Source: Dromaius novaehollandiae (Eukaryota; Chordata; Aves; Casuariiformes; Dromaiidae). From it: DNA of 64,000 nucleotides. Below the pieces are notes generated by a model. It did no database searches. It saw only the letters and a program-made list of their open reading frames with translations, and had not been told where the DNA came from. This document shows positions 1 through 11,137 of this stretch, in pieces. The stretch spans positions 23,369,501 to 23,433,500 of the forward strand of contig NC_088110.1 of the NCBI RefSeq assembly GCF_036370855.1. Direction: 5' to 3'. The first letter of the stretch is position 1; each line of letters opens with the position of its first letter. The position numbers and the translations under genes are program-made.

Positions 1-1939
1 CTGGGATGGGGGACCTCCTGCCCTCCCCGGTCCCCCCAACCCTCCCCGGTTCCCCCAGCCCGTTGAGTCAGACCCCGCACAGAGCCACGGCAGAGGTGGC
101 TCCTGCGCCGCGCTGTCCGCTGGCTCCCTCTCCCCGTCCTCGACAGACGGACGGGCTCGGAGCACCACGCGCAGTTGCTCCTTGCAAGCTGATGTCGGTT
201 CTCTCACTTGCTTCTCTGCTCTGGAGCCGGGCCGGCAGCGCAGAGCTCCCCGCCGGCTCGCCTGGCCCCCAGGGCATCCCGCTCTGTCCCTCCAAACGCA
301 GGCAGCCCTCCAAACCCGGTGCTTTCCTGGCTCCGGCTGGACACGGAGGAGGTCGGTGCCCCGATGAGTGGGAGGCTGCTCAACCGCGTTACTACACAGT
401 AGCGAATCCACATGCGGCGCTGGCCCGGCGGGTGCAGATCCATCGGAAACCAGGCCCGTTTGCGGGACGATTCCCTTTCCGCAGGGGAGAAGGGGGGACG
501 AGGCTTTTCATTCCAGGGGGCGCAGAGCCCCAGGGCGGCGGGCACGGAGGGACGCGGCACCACTCCCGCGAGCGGCCCCCGCTCCCCGGCACGCCGCCCC
601 CGCGCCGCCTCGGCCTCCGCCGCCCGATAGCGATCAGCCGCCACACCAAAGCAGCCTTATCGCCTACCCACATCCCTCCCCGCCAGGAGCAGGGAGCCCG
701 CGGCGCCGCTGCCGCCAAACCCATCTTCCAGGTAGGTCTGGCCCGGGCGAGGCGTCCCGCAGGCTGGGGCAGCCGGGCCAGGGCTGGTGGCAGCATCGCG
801 GCGGCGATGAGCCGCTCTCCGGGGCGGAGAGCCGGTGTTTTGGCATTGCAAAGAGGTTTCCACCTCGGTCCCTTGGCGCGTGGCGGGGGTCTGCCCCACG
901 CCCCAGCGGGAGCTGCTCCGCGCGGCTCTACCCCGCATCCCTGCGGCCTCGCCGGGGGATGGAGCATCCTTTCCCGTGGGCCCTGGCACCCTAAAGCTCT
1001 CGCCGGGGCTCGTGAGCCCGGCTGCGCTTGCTCAGCTGTTTATCCAGGCGCGCGGGGGCCTGGCGCCGGGGTCCGAGGGCTGCGCTCTTCCCTGGCGCGA
1101 GCCCCGCGGCCGGCCGCGCTGCAGATGCCCCGTGCGGCGCGTGGGGCAGGACTGGGGCACCAGCATCCCTGCGGATCCCCGGAGATCGCCGGGGCGGCAC
1201 GTCTCCATCCCGGCTTCGCGCGGCCTCCCCGCGCCACGTGCCGGGAGGGCCCCACGACGCCGCGCCGAGGGTGGGGAGCGCTTTCTTCTTTTGCACGTCT
1301 CAATGCAAACTGCAAACTTTTTCCCTTTCCTCCCCGCCTCCCCCCTTCCCGTTCGCCTCCCTCTCTTGTTCGGTTGTGTTTATCTGCACTGTGACTCCTG
1401 TCTGAATAATCTCTCGCAGCCTGGAGTTTGTGTGCAAACCTCAAGGTTTATTATCGGGGCGAGCAGGGCACGGCGCGGAGGGACAGCGCGTCCTGACGGA
1501 CAGCCCGCGCGAGATCTGCCGATTGCGCCGGGCCGGGTGCGCGCCCGGCTGCCTCGCACCGCTGTTTTCCCCTTTTCCCTCTGCTTTGGTATGTGTGGGT
1601 GGGAAAAATTATTCCAGCTATGTCTCTTTATCGCTCGGAGCCGAGCTGAGCCGCAGATAGCCGTATTTGTTTTAGATTGCCAGGCTGTGGGGTGAAGGGG
1701 GCACGCGAGGAGCCGGGGTTTGGGGCTGCAGCCCCCGGAGTGAGGGGTCCCTGCAGCCCCGTCCCGCGCCGCGGCCAGGCGAGCGCCGCGCGGGCAAAGC
1801 CTCCGTGCCCGGAGCGACCGCGGCAGCTGGCGGGGACAGCCCTGTCCTGGGTGGGGGCACAAAGGGGACCCGGGCCCTGCTGGTGCTGCCCAGGTGCCCG
1901 CGGGCTGCAGCGCCCTGGCAGGCGGGTGCCGGTCCTCGG

Positions 1940-2368
1940 TTTGGGGACGCTGCCGGGGTGGAGGGATGCTGGGGCCGGTTTGGGGATGCTGCAGGGAGGG
2001 AGAGACGTCAGGGCCAGTTTGGGGACACCACCAGGATGGAGGGATGCCAGGGCAGGTTTGGGATGCTGCTGGGGTGGAGGGACGCCGGGGCCAGTTTGGG
2101 GACACTGCCGAGGTGGAGGGATGCTGGGGCAGGTTTGGGGATGCTGCAGGGATGGAGGGACGTTCAGGGCCAGATTGGGGACGCTGCCAGGACAGAGGGA
2201 CGTTGCAGCAGGTTTGGGGACGCTGCTGGGATGGAGGGACACTGGGGTGGGTTTGAGGACATTGCCAGGGTGGAGGGATGCTGGGGCCAGTTTGGGGATG
2301 CTGCTGGGATGGAGGGACGCTGGGGCCAGTTTGGGATGCTGCTGGGATAGGGGGATGCTCAGGCCGGC
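1940..2368. repeat. Minisatellite, about 11 copies of a 39-bp unit
   Basis: Units begin with TTTGGGGA and continue through GCTGC, then GGATGGAGGGA and GCTGGGGCCAG, with substitutions and 1-bp length changes between copies. It is open on both strands, which creates long repetitive shadow reading frames. Confidence 0.9.
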
Positions 2369-3469
2369 CGTTCCCACGGAGCAGCAGGGATGTCCCGTGT
2401 CTGGCAGCAGCAGAGTGTTGAAACGCAGAGGCAGAGTGCCCCGCTCTGTCCCCATCCCTCCGCTTTCCCTTGGGGAGGAGAAAAACCTGCAGGTTTTGGG
2501 CACAAGAGCCCCGAAGGCAGTGCCACCCCTTTTGCGATGCCCGCTGGTGTGGCACCGCGTGCGGGGCCGGGGCCGGTGGCCGCCGAGGGCTGGCGCCCGC
2601 CCGCTGCGGTTTCCCCCTCCCCTTTTCCGGACGGGATATCTCTCTGGCTCATCGTATCTGGGCAGCGGCTCAGGGCTCTTAACTCCGCTTCCTCCTCCCG
2701 CCTGGGCTTCCTGCGCGCGGCCCCGCTCCCCCCGGCACGCCGGGGCCCTGGGGGCTTCGTGCCCAGCCGCCGCCGTGGCCTCCATCCCCACAGGTCCTGG
2801 CACGGGGGGTCCAGCCCCGGTGGCACCCGCAGCTTCGGGGAGCCAGGATGTTTTCGTCCTCCCCGGGTGCTTTCTCGTTTTCTTCCCGTGGATTATTCCT
2901 CCCCCTCCGCCGCGGCTGGCCGAGATGCGACGAAGCGCCCCGGCCTGCGAGGGCTGATCGGATCCCGGCCGGGGGGGCACGCGTTCGGCACCGAGATGAG
3001 CTGCGATAGCATCGCGCACCCGGGCAGCACTTATTGTCTGCACTGAAAAGGGTGGGCTGCTGCCTTCCTCCATGCCCCCCTTCCCGCTGCTCTCCTCCTC
3101 TGCCTTCCTCAGCCCTCTCCTCCTCCTCCTCCTCCTCACGGCCGGCATTTTGCACTGCCGCGGGGGGAGCCGCTTTGCAGGAGGCAGCAACACCCCCAGT
3201 GCAAACGTCCCGGGAGCCTTATCGGGACGCATCCTGCTCGGGCAGGGCGCCGGGCCGGGGCGCGGGGCGCCCGCCGGGCGGGTGAGCGGTGCGTCCGTCG
3301 GGCACGGCGAGGACGGGCGCATCCGCCGGCGGCCACGTGGCCGCTCGCCTGCCAGCTGTGCCTGCCGGCTCGGGCACGGGGGTGCGGGTTTGCCCCCGCG
3401 CCGCGGCGGGCTGGGGGCACCGGGGCCCCACAGCGAGGCCGGGCAGCGCCCGCGTCGCCGTTCCGGGTA

Positions 3470-3580
3470 GGTAACAGCTCCTCCATTAACCGGGGTCAGG
3501 GTTCAGCGCGATAAAGATTTGCTGTTGTACTGAGTCAAGAAATCAATAAATCGCGAGCGATGGTTGGGAGCGATAAGGGC
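3470..3580. promoter_or_regulatory. Candidate intronic regulatory island: AP-1/NF-E2 core with GATAA motifs
   Basis: An AT-richer block in GC-rich DNA with TGAGTCA at 3531-3537 and GATAA cores at about 3510-3514 and 3571-3575. NF-E2/AP-1 plus GATA pairing is typical of erythroid enhancers. Function is inferred from motifs only. Confidence 0.4.
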
Positions 3581-3959
3581 GGCGAGCTCCCCCCTGGCCC
3601 CGGGGCCGGTGCCGCCCGGGCAGGCGCCTGCTGCAGCGGGAGCGGCGCGGGGAGCGCGGTCTGGCTCGGAGCCGCGGGGGCCTGGATGGTCCCTGCCAGC
3701 CCGAGGGGCTCCTCCAAGAGCCGCTCGCTCCCGCAAGCCACGATGCACCTCCGCTTTGCCTCCCCCGCTGCAGCAGCCCCCTCGCCGCCCGGCGCGTCCG
3801 CACTTTCCCCCAGCGCTTCCCTGCCATCCACCTGCATCCCGGCGCGGGGACCGGAGGATGCTCGGGCGCCCGGCCCTCCCCCTCGCCCCCCTCGCCCGCG
3901 CTGCTTCAGCCCGCTGCGCCCGCGGTTGCCCTGATTGCTCCGGCAGCGGGACGGCAAAG

Positions 3960-4140
3960 CCGGGATAATCTGCTTAGCCCCTTTGGAGAGATTTCCCTTT
4001 GTGAGCGGAGGTGAAGAGTGGAGATGCTGCGTGTTCGCAGCTTAAGACTCTTCCCAATCGGCTCCCTCCATCTTATCTGAGCGGTGCCATCACATCATTT
4101 CGCTAGTTGAGTTGTCAGGATTTATTCCTTCCGCCTCGCC
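3960..4140. promoter_or_regulatory. Candidate intronic regulatory island with GATA site
   Basis: AT-richer, non-repetitive block with GGATAA near 3962 and TTATCT (AGATAA on the minus strand) at 4073-4078. It looks like conserved non-coding sequence by its composition. Confidence 0.35.
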
Positions 4141-4389
4141 TTAGCAGCTGCTAAAAACAGAAGCTGCGGTGTGCGGCGGAGGGGCCGCGCCGGCGGGATG
4201 CCGGGCGCCGAACGGGGCGATGCCCAGCGGCGACGGTCCCGGGGGCGGTGGCGGCCACACGCACACGCCGCCGCGGAGCCACGGCATCGTTTGGGGCCGG
4301 CTTTCGTGTTTCGCTGGCTTTTGCACCGCGGTGTCCCACGAGTGACCCGCGGCCTTGCAGCACCCCGGGCCGGGGCGGAAAGCGCGGTA

Positions 4390-4575
4390 TTAATAGGACT
4401 AATGCGCGGGGCCGCTCGTGCTGGGAAGCGGTCGCATGACTCCCTGATAGCAGTATTTATCCAGATAGTATCCAGGCAGCTGCAAACACGCCGGAGCCTC
4501 AAATCAGAGATCCTTTCAGAAGGGCAGATCTGATTCATTAGCCCGTATTTGATTAAAGCTTCGGGAATATGGTCG
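4390..4575. promoter_or_regulatory. Candidate GATA/E-box element
   Basis: TGATAG at 4445-4450, AGATAG at 4463-4468, a TTTATCC between them, and the E-box CAGCTG at 4477-4482, all within 40 bp. The block is AT-rich against a GC-rich background. Clustered GATA and E-box sites are what GATA1/TAL1 complexes bind. Confidence 0.45.
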
Positions 4576-5429
4576 GGGAAAGCGCAGGGAGGCCCTGGAA
4601 GCCAGGAGCTGCTTGGGAAGGTGTTGTGCTTCCCTCACCCCGGCTCCTCTCCGGGACACGGCCCCGGCTGGTCTCTCCAGGGCCACTGAGCTCGGCGCGA
4701 GCCGGTCCGGGGGTCGCAGGCCGGTGAGCGCGGCCGGGGCAGCCTCTGCCCTTCCCGCCTCCTTGGCGCCTGCGAGCTTCGAGGCTGCGCCGCGCTCCTG
4801 GAGGAGACGCGAACGTGTGTTCGTGTGCACAGGGGCAGGCATGAGCGTGCACGCGTGTGTGTGTGTGTGCATGCGTGTGTGTGCACGTGTGCGTCTGCAC
4901 ATAGACCCCCAGAGCAGCCAGGAGCAAACCCAGGACGCCCACCAAGGTGGGCGGCACATCCTCACCCCCCCCTTTTTGTTACACTTTGTATTTCCGTGGC
5001 CGTAAGGATGGTTTCGGTCACTTGTGAGCGGCGTTGTGCAGATGCGTGTTGTAGCCGCCGGGGAGGGCCGGGGCTGGGTTCAGCCGGCCCACGATGCCGG
5101 CGTGCCGTGCACTCTGTGCCTGCGTGTCGCCGTACTTGACCCAGTTCCTGCCCTCCTGGCCCGCGGTGCTTTGCAGCGCGATAAGACCTTACCGGCACTG
5201 AGCAATGAGCAGGGATTTACCCCGGAGGTTTAATTCCTCCTTGCACACCTCTTCAGCGCCCCGGCAGCAGCCGAGGAGGCGCAGGGAGCACGTGGCCGCC
5301 GCTGCCAGGACCGCAGCCCCCCCGGCAGCCCGTGCCCAGGCCCCCGAGGTGACGGCCCCCGGCCCCCCGCCCGCTCCCAGCCGCCCCAGCCCGCCCGGGC
5401 TTTGCAGGAGGGAGCTCAGATGGCAGCCG

Positions 5430-5560
5430 TGCTTTTTCTCTTTCATTTATCAGCTGATAAACGGCAGCGGTATGATGACAGGATTAATCTTTGCTCTCCA
5501 GCATAGCTCAGGCTATTTCTTTGAAATCTCTTGATGAGGAGATAAGCGCAGAGCACTGCG
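5430..5560. promoter_or_regulatory. Candidate enhancer with GATA-Ebox-GATA palindrome
   Basis: Contains the perfect 16-bp palindrome TTTATCAGCTGATAAA at 5446-5461, with an E-box CAGCTG overlapped by two divergent WGATAR sites, plus AGATAA at 5540-5545. It sits in an AT-rich island of the probable ZFPM1 intron. Confidence 0.5.
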
Positions 5561-5899
5561 CCTAGGTGAGCGAGCGCGGTTATCCCACGGGCAAAAAGAG
5601 GGGTGCAGGAAGCAGCCGGGGCGCTGGGATGTTCCCGGACGGCTCCAGGAAGCTCAGCAGGGCCGGGCCGGGCCGCTGCGGGGATGGGAGACCCGGGGTT
5701 AGCGGTGCTAGAGCCCTGCGGGGTCCCGTGCCGCGGTGGGGCGGTGCGAAGGGCTGCGTTGGGGTGGATGCAAGGAGAGCGTGCGCGCTGCCGCCGTCGG
5801 CCCCGGCAGGTGCACCCGGCAGGGCCGAGCTTCCCAGACCCGACCGCTGTATTTTTCCCTCCTTCCTTCCTTTTTGCTGCTTTTCTTTGCAATCCAAAG

Positions 5900-6060
5900 C
5901 AAACAGCCCGATCCCTGCCCAATTTGGTTAATGATCTCGGAGATAGGAATTCCTGCGATAACCGCCGGGCCGGCTGGCAGGCCGGAGCCAATGGGGTGCC
6001 GCCTCGCCGGGAGCCGATGGGGAGATTAGATAAACGGGAACTGCGTTAACCTGCAGGGCG
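5900..6060. promoter_or_regulatory. Candidate intronic GATA island
   Basis: AGATAG at 5941-5946, a GATAA core near 5957 and AGATAA at 6028-6033 within about 100 bp, in an AT-richer pocket. Inferred from motif density only. Confidence 0.35.
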
Positions 6061-6539
6061 GTGAAACCGCGAGCCGACGTCCCAGCTCCTGCGCCCAGGG
6101 CAGCCCCGGAGGCGGCACGCACGCAGCCGCGGTGGGAGCACGCCGGGACTCTGCCCCCCCCGCGCTGAGCGGGGAGGTTGCTGCGGCTGCTGGCGAGCTG
6201 GGCCGGGCTCCCGCGCCCCCCGGCACGCTCCGGCTTCCCGCTCGGCTTGGGCTTCGCTTCTAAAGCCCTGAAAATATAAATACGCGGCACCTCCGCGGCC
6301 TTCTCTTTTCCGGCTCGGTGTTATTTCCCCTGCGCCGTGCCCGGCCGGAGGAGGAGGAACGCAGCGGTGCCACGTGTTTATTTTGGAAATCACCGTTTTC
6401 CTGCTTGTCCCGGGCAGGCGGCCGGTCCCGGGCGGCCGCTGCATCCTGCTCGGGGCAGAGCCGCCCGGCCGTGCTCGGGGGCCGGAGCATCCCGCGGGGC
6501 GCTGGGGCTGGCCGCGGCGGCACTATTTTTGTCCCCCTG

Positions 6540-6700
6540 CCTGGAACGGTTTTCTCTTTATCAGCGCCTGTGTGTTTTCTCTGCTGGGGATTGATACACA
6601 GAAGATGAAGTGCTCTGACATGGGAAGTGTCAGGCGAACGCTCTTATCTCGGAGACATGGTCTCCTGACCCACACGCAGCTGATTACCAGCGAGACGTGG
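6540..6700. promoter_or_regulatory. Candidate intronic GATA/E-box island
   Basis: TTATCA at 6558-6563, TTATCT at 6644-6649 and the E-box CAGCTG at 6677-6682, in an AT-richer unique-looking block. Confidence 0.38.
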
Positions 6701-7884
6701 GGAAGGGGGGCAAAAGGGGGGGCAAGGGGAGAGGAGGTGGCAGTTGGGCTCGCACGGGGATGGGTTCCCAAAGAGCCACCTCTTTCCTCCGGCAGTGCCC
6801 GCGCCAGCGCTCGACGGGCAGCTTGAGCGAGCCCAGTGCCCCGGCAGGGCCGCCCGGAGCCGGCGGCTCTCGTGCACCCGGGCAGAGGGGAGGAGCTGCA
6901 GGTAACGCGCCGTGGTGCCGGGCACCGGTGCTTTGGGGATCAGGTGCAAGTCACCCATTGGAAATAAGTTGGCAAGTAGAAAGATCACAGGGTGATCAGC
7001 CTTTTCGGTTCGGTTAGCTCTGCAACGCGGCTTGGCACAATTCGGGCTGCATCCCGGCCCAAACTTCAGGTCGCATCTTGGATAGCGTGGTCAGCTCTGC
7101 AACCTGCCCGGCACGGTGCGGGCTGCAGCCCAGGATTGCAACGTGCCCCTTGCAGAGGTCTCTCCCCGCTGGGCTGCAGACGTGGGGTTACCCCGTTTCG
7201 ATCCCGCGGCCTCGCTCAGCCTGGTCGCTGGCCACATGGTGCCCGGGATCCGCCGGGATGCGCACGGAGCCGCCAGCCCGGGGCGCAGGAGGCTTCACCG
7301 CGGCGGCCGGGGGCAGCCCGGGGCGGCCGCTCTGCACCGCGCTCTGCGCCCAGTGCTCCCCAGCACTCACCTCGAATAACCCCGGCGCAGAGAGGATCCA
7401 GATGTCAGCCCGGCTAATAAACACATCAGATTTCAATCTCTGCAGCCGTGGGATCGTTTTATCCTCCCTGCGTTTCCACTTCTGAAAGCAATTTGCCTTC
7501 GAACAAGCGGAGCCTCCTCCCCGCCCCCGGGATCCCGGCGCTGGCCGCGGCTCGGCGATGCCCTGGGCAGCCGGCGCTGGGGCCGGGCCGAGAGGAGCCG
7601 CGAGCCGGGGCCAGGCCGTGGTTTTGCCCCGTTGCAGCTCCGTTCCCGAGGGGCAGAGCCAGCGGGCAGAGCGGAGCGTGCAGGCACGGGCTTGCACACC
7701 GGGGATGGTGCCGGCACGCCGCCTCGACGCCGGGCCCTTCGGCACCGCTGTGGCGCCTTTTCTCCGGCTGGAAGGAGCCCGGGGTGCCGGGAGCCATTGC
7801 GGCAGCCGCCGAGGGAGCGTCTGTGCGTCCGGCCGTCGCGGTGGCTCCTCGCTCGTGAGCGGCGTGGGGTGCGCGTGCATCTGC

Positions 7885-8040
7885 CTATTGGTTACCTGCC
7901 ATCTTATCTGCGCTCCGAAAGACAAAGGCCCAGTTAAAACATTTTAGAGCAGCCTTCATAGTGTATTAACATGTTATCTCACCCATTAAACCGGAGGCTT
8001 ATCAGATCATCGAAGCCATTAAGCCCTGAAGCGGCTGCGA
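7885..8040. promoter_or_regulatory. Candidate intronic GATA cluster
   Basis: Three WGATAR sites on the minus strand: TTATCT at 7904-7909, TTATCT at 7974-7979 and TTATCA at 7999-8004. They lie in an AT-rich island about 500 bp before a ZFPM1 coding exon. Confidence 0.42.
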
Positions 8041-8340
8041 CTTTGGGCGCTGCGATGGGAAGCGCTCCTTCCGCCGCGCCGCGGCGGCGGGCTGGGACCC
8101 CGGGGGTGCGCGGCCAGTCCCGTCCCCCCCGGCCACGGCGCGTGGGAGCTGCCTGGGGCTGTCCCGCCTTCGGCCGCTCGGGCTGCTTTGTCCCGCTGGG
8201 GTTTGCTTTTCACGCCATCCTCCCCAAATCCGCATGAAATCCTCTTCCTGCTGCCGTCCCCCACCAAGCCCCCGCCTCGGAGGGCCGCGGCACCTCCGGG
8301 CACGCCTGGGGACGCCGCGGGTGAAGGAGCCGCCGGGCAG

Positions 8341-8505
8341 GAGGTCTCCGAGCAAGGGGACACCCGAGGTCTCCAAGCAAGCAGACTTTGAGGTCTCCAA
8401 GCAAGGGACCTTGAGGTCCCCAAGCAGGGGGACCCCGAGGTCTCCAAGCAAGGGACCTTGAGGTCTCCAAGCAAGGGGACCCGATGTCTCCAAGCCGGGT
8501 CTGCC
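8341..8505. repeat. Tandem repeat, about 7 copies of a 23-25-bp unit
   Basis: Units start with AGGTCTCCAAGCAAG and end in GGGACCTTG or GGGACCCCG. The array ends about 40 bp before the acceptor of the 8548 exon, so it abuts the branch-point region of that intron. Confidence 0.88.
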
Positions 8506-8547
8506 GGTGCCGGGAGGTGCCCTCACGCTGTCCCTGTCTCTCCGCAG

Positions 8548-8681
8548 ATGAGCTGGAGCTGGCCGTGCTGGCGGGGGAGAGCCGCGTGCGGGCCCGCCGG
8601 AGCCTCCCCGAGGGCTTCTCCTGGGGGCCATTCCAGGGCAGCATCCACAGCGAGCCGGCGTCTCCGGGGCAGAACGAGACG
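8548..8681 (+). CDS. ZFPM1: ZFPM1 coding exon (DELE...GFSWGPF region)
   Basis: First ZFPM1 exon visible. The acceptor is tctccgcag at 8539-8547 and the donor is g|gtaagg at 8682. It is entered with one base of a split codon. It encodes [11 protein letters not shown] and then [18 protein letters not shown], which match the conserved N-terminal region of FOG1. The ATG at 8548 is out of frame and is not a start. The previous exon must supply one G and was not found in 1-8547. Confidence 0.88.
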
Positions 8682-11097
8682 GTAAGGAGCACCGCGCGGC
8701 ACTGGGGCCCGGGAGCGGGGCTCCGACCGGGACCAGGGCCGGGATGCGGGCGGGAAGCTCCTGCTACAGAGGAGAGTTTGGGGAGAGGAGGCGGGTTTTG
8801 GAGGACTGTTCCTTGCAGCAGCCCCCGGGGAACCGCGCCATGGCCGGATCCTTGCGACTCGCTCCCCTGGAGCGCGGCAGCGAGCGCCGTGGTCGGCAGC
8901 CGCCCGCGGGAGCCTCCCGCTCTGCTAATCTCATTAGTACCTATCATGGCGGGGTTATATCGCCGCCGTGCCGGGCTGGCGAAGCGCGGCTCCTCACAGC
9001 CGGCTGATAGCTCCTGAAATCCCGGTGGCGGCCTGCTGCCTGCCGAGCCTCGTTCGGGCTTGCAAAGGAACTCCGGGTCTGGGTTTCCCCCCCGAATTTG
9101 TGCCGCAGGGACCCTGGCTGTGCGCACCGGGGAGGTGCCGGGCTGTGCCGCCTGCTGCAGAGGGGCAGGAGGTGCCGGTGCCGGCGGCCGTGGGCAGCTT
9201 TTAGGGCTGCGGGGACGGCCAGAGCATCGTGGCAGGGCGAGGGGATGGGAGCCCTCAGCGGGTCTGGTTCCCGCAGCTTTAGTGCCTGTTCCCGTGGGTT
9301 TTGCATCATTTTTGTTGGAGCAAGGAGGAGCTGTGGCTGCCGGTGGTGGGGCATGCAGTCTGGCAGCAGCACCCTCGGCCCAGCGTGCCGCTGGCTCAGG
9401 GACGAGTGTCGGTGTGCCATCGCCCAGGGCCAGGCCAGGACGGCGGCACGCGTTCGTCTCGCCAGGGCAGGCTGACGGCTCAGCCTCCGGCGGGGTTTGG
9501 GAGCGCACTGGGCTTGCGCAGGAGATGGGGATTGCTGCAAAGGCAGCGCGCGTGCATGCACGTGCCTGTTTGCACACGCGTGTGGGCACGCGCATCTGTG
9601 TGCGTGCATGCACGTGCATAGGCATACGTACACGTGTGTTATCGGGATGGCTGCAGGCCTCGTGTCCTGCACGAGGGATGCTGGCGGGCATTGCCCGGGC
9701 CGGTTCGGGCATCGCGGGTCCTCCGGGGCTGCCGGGATGCCACGTCCTCCCCGTCCATCCCCGAGCTGCAGCGTCCCCTCCCCGGAGCCGTGCGAAGAGG
9801 GGGAGCTCCAGCCGGGGGTCTCCGAGGCTGGAAGATCTCGCAGGAAGTCTTGGCTCCATCCCCACCTCCTCCTCTTCCCTCTCTCTCTCTTTCTTTTTTT
9901 TTTTTTTTTAGCTCAGGCCCGTTTATCTTTGCCGAATTAAATCCTTGATTAACCCTTATCTGCCCAGTTTGGCTCCCTATCTCCCGGTTGGCGCCGTGTG
10001 TCCAGACACCCGGTACAGGATGATTGATTTCTTAAAGATATGCGCGGCTTTTTTCTGATACTTCATTTATTGTCTAAATATTTTTGCTCCCATTTCAGCA
10101 GCTCCCTTATCGAGCCGGGCTGATGATTCCCAGCCCTGCTTTTCTGCGCCGCGCGCCTCCCACCCTATCTCTGCTTGGGGAACCGAGGAAGGAATCGCAG
10201 CTCCATCCCTGATAGGGGCTGTCGCCCTTGGGTCCCTGCGCCTTTGTTGTTGGCGCTGGCGGGGGAGGCGGCGGAGGTCTCCCCCGAACGCCTGGCCCCG
10301 CTGCCGGGCTGCAGCCTCGGCGTCGGGCGTCTCGTCGGATGTGCGTCGGGCATCGGTCTGGGGGCGTGGGAGCCGGATCCCCCGCGGGGGGGATCGGGGA
10401 TAGCGGGCGGCCTTAGCTGCTGTGCTGCCAGCAGCATCGCTCCGTGCATCCGTGTCCCCCAGGATGCTGCGGGAGCTCAGAGGTAGCTGGTGTTTCAGCC
10501 CCAGGACCGAGGGCTGAGGACCGGCAGAGCTCGGGACACTGATGAGAGGGACGCTGCTCTGCTCCCCGCACCGCCGGGCGCCCGTGGTGCTGCACGGCCG
10601 CCCCCGCCCCGGTGAGGCCGGGCGGCGAGGGCTCCCCGCTGCCCCAGATAACGCCGGCCCGGGCGGATGCGGCGCAGATAGGGTTTCCGATGGTTATCGG
10701 GGCCGGTTCAGAGCGGAGACACTGACCTCTTTGTTCGAGGGAAAACAAGGCAGGTTCTCAGCGTGGGCTGGGGCCGACGGCGGGAAGCGCGGCCGGGCCG
10801 CGGCGGCTGCCAGAGCAGCGGGGACGGGCGGCCCGGCACGCAGGGCGTCCCCCGGCTGGATGGGGCTCCCGGCTGCCGCGGGCCCCCGCCAGCTCCCCGT
10901 GCACGCAGCAAATCTGCAGATATGATGGCAAAACCTCTGCAGAGCGGCCAAACCCGCCTGCCTGCCCCGCGGATGGGCCCAGCGGGGAAGGACGCAGAGG
11001 GGCGGATGTCGCATCCCGCATCCCGCGCTGCATCCCTGCACCATCCACAGCGGCATGCGTGGGTGCGCGGGGGCACCGGCGCAGTGTGCACGCGTGT

Positions 11098-11137
<40 letters not shown>

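Larger units (their letters stand above)
1..8547 (+). other. Non-coding sequence upstream of first visible ZFPM1 exon (probable intron)
   Basis: No FOG1 N-terminal exon was recognised here, although several long GC-driven open frames exist. The sequence is very GC-rich, with AT-richer islands (near 3470-3580, 3960-4140, 4390-4575, 5430-5560, 5900-6060, 6540-6700 and 7885-8035) that hold most of the GATA motifs. Two minisatellites lie at 1940-2368 and 8341-8505. It is read as a ZFPM1 intron because the 8548 exon needs an upstream donor in phase 1. Confidence 0.6.

Noticed and set aside
6-1394. 462-residue + strand frame at the left edge, considered as an upstream ZFPM1 exon
   Set aside because: It lacks the FOG1 N-terminal segments and has no matching splice donor in the required phase.
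1628-3322. 564-residue minus-strand frame
   Set aside because: It reads through the 39-bp minisatellite and GC-rich intron; no family resemblance.
8548-8685. ATG at 8548 as a ZFPM1 start codon
   Set aside because: It is the first triplet after the acceptor but is out of frame with the conserved DELELAV...GFSWGPF reading.
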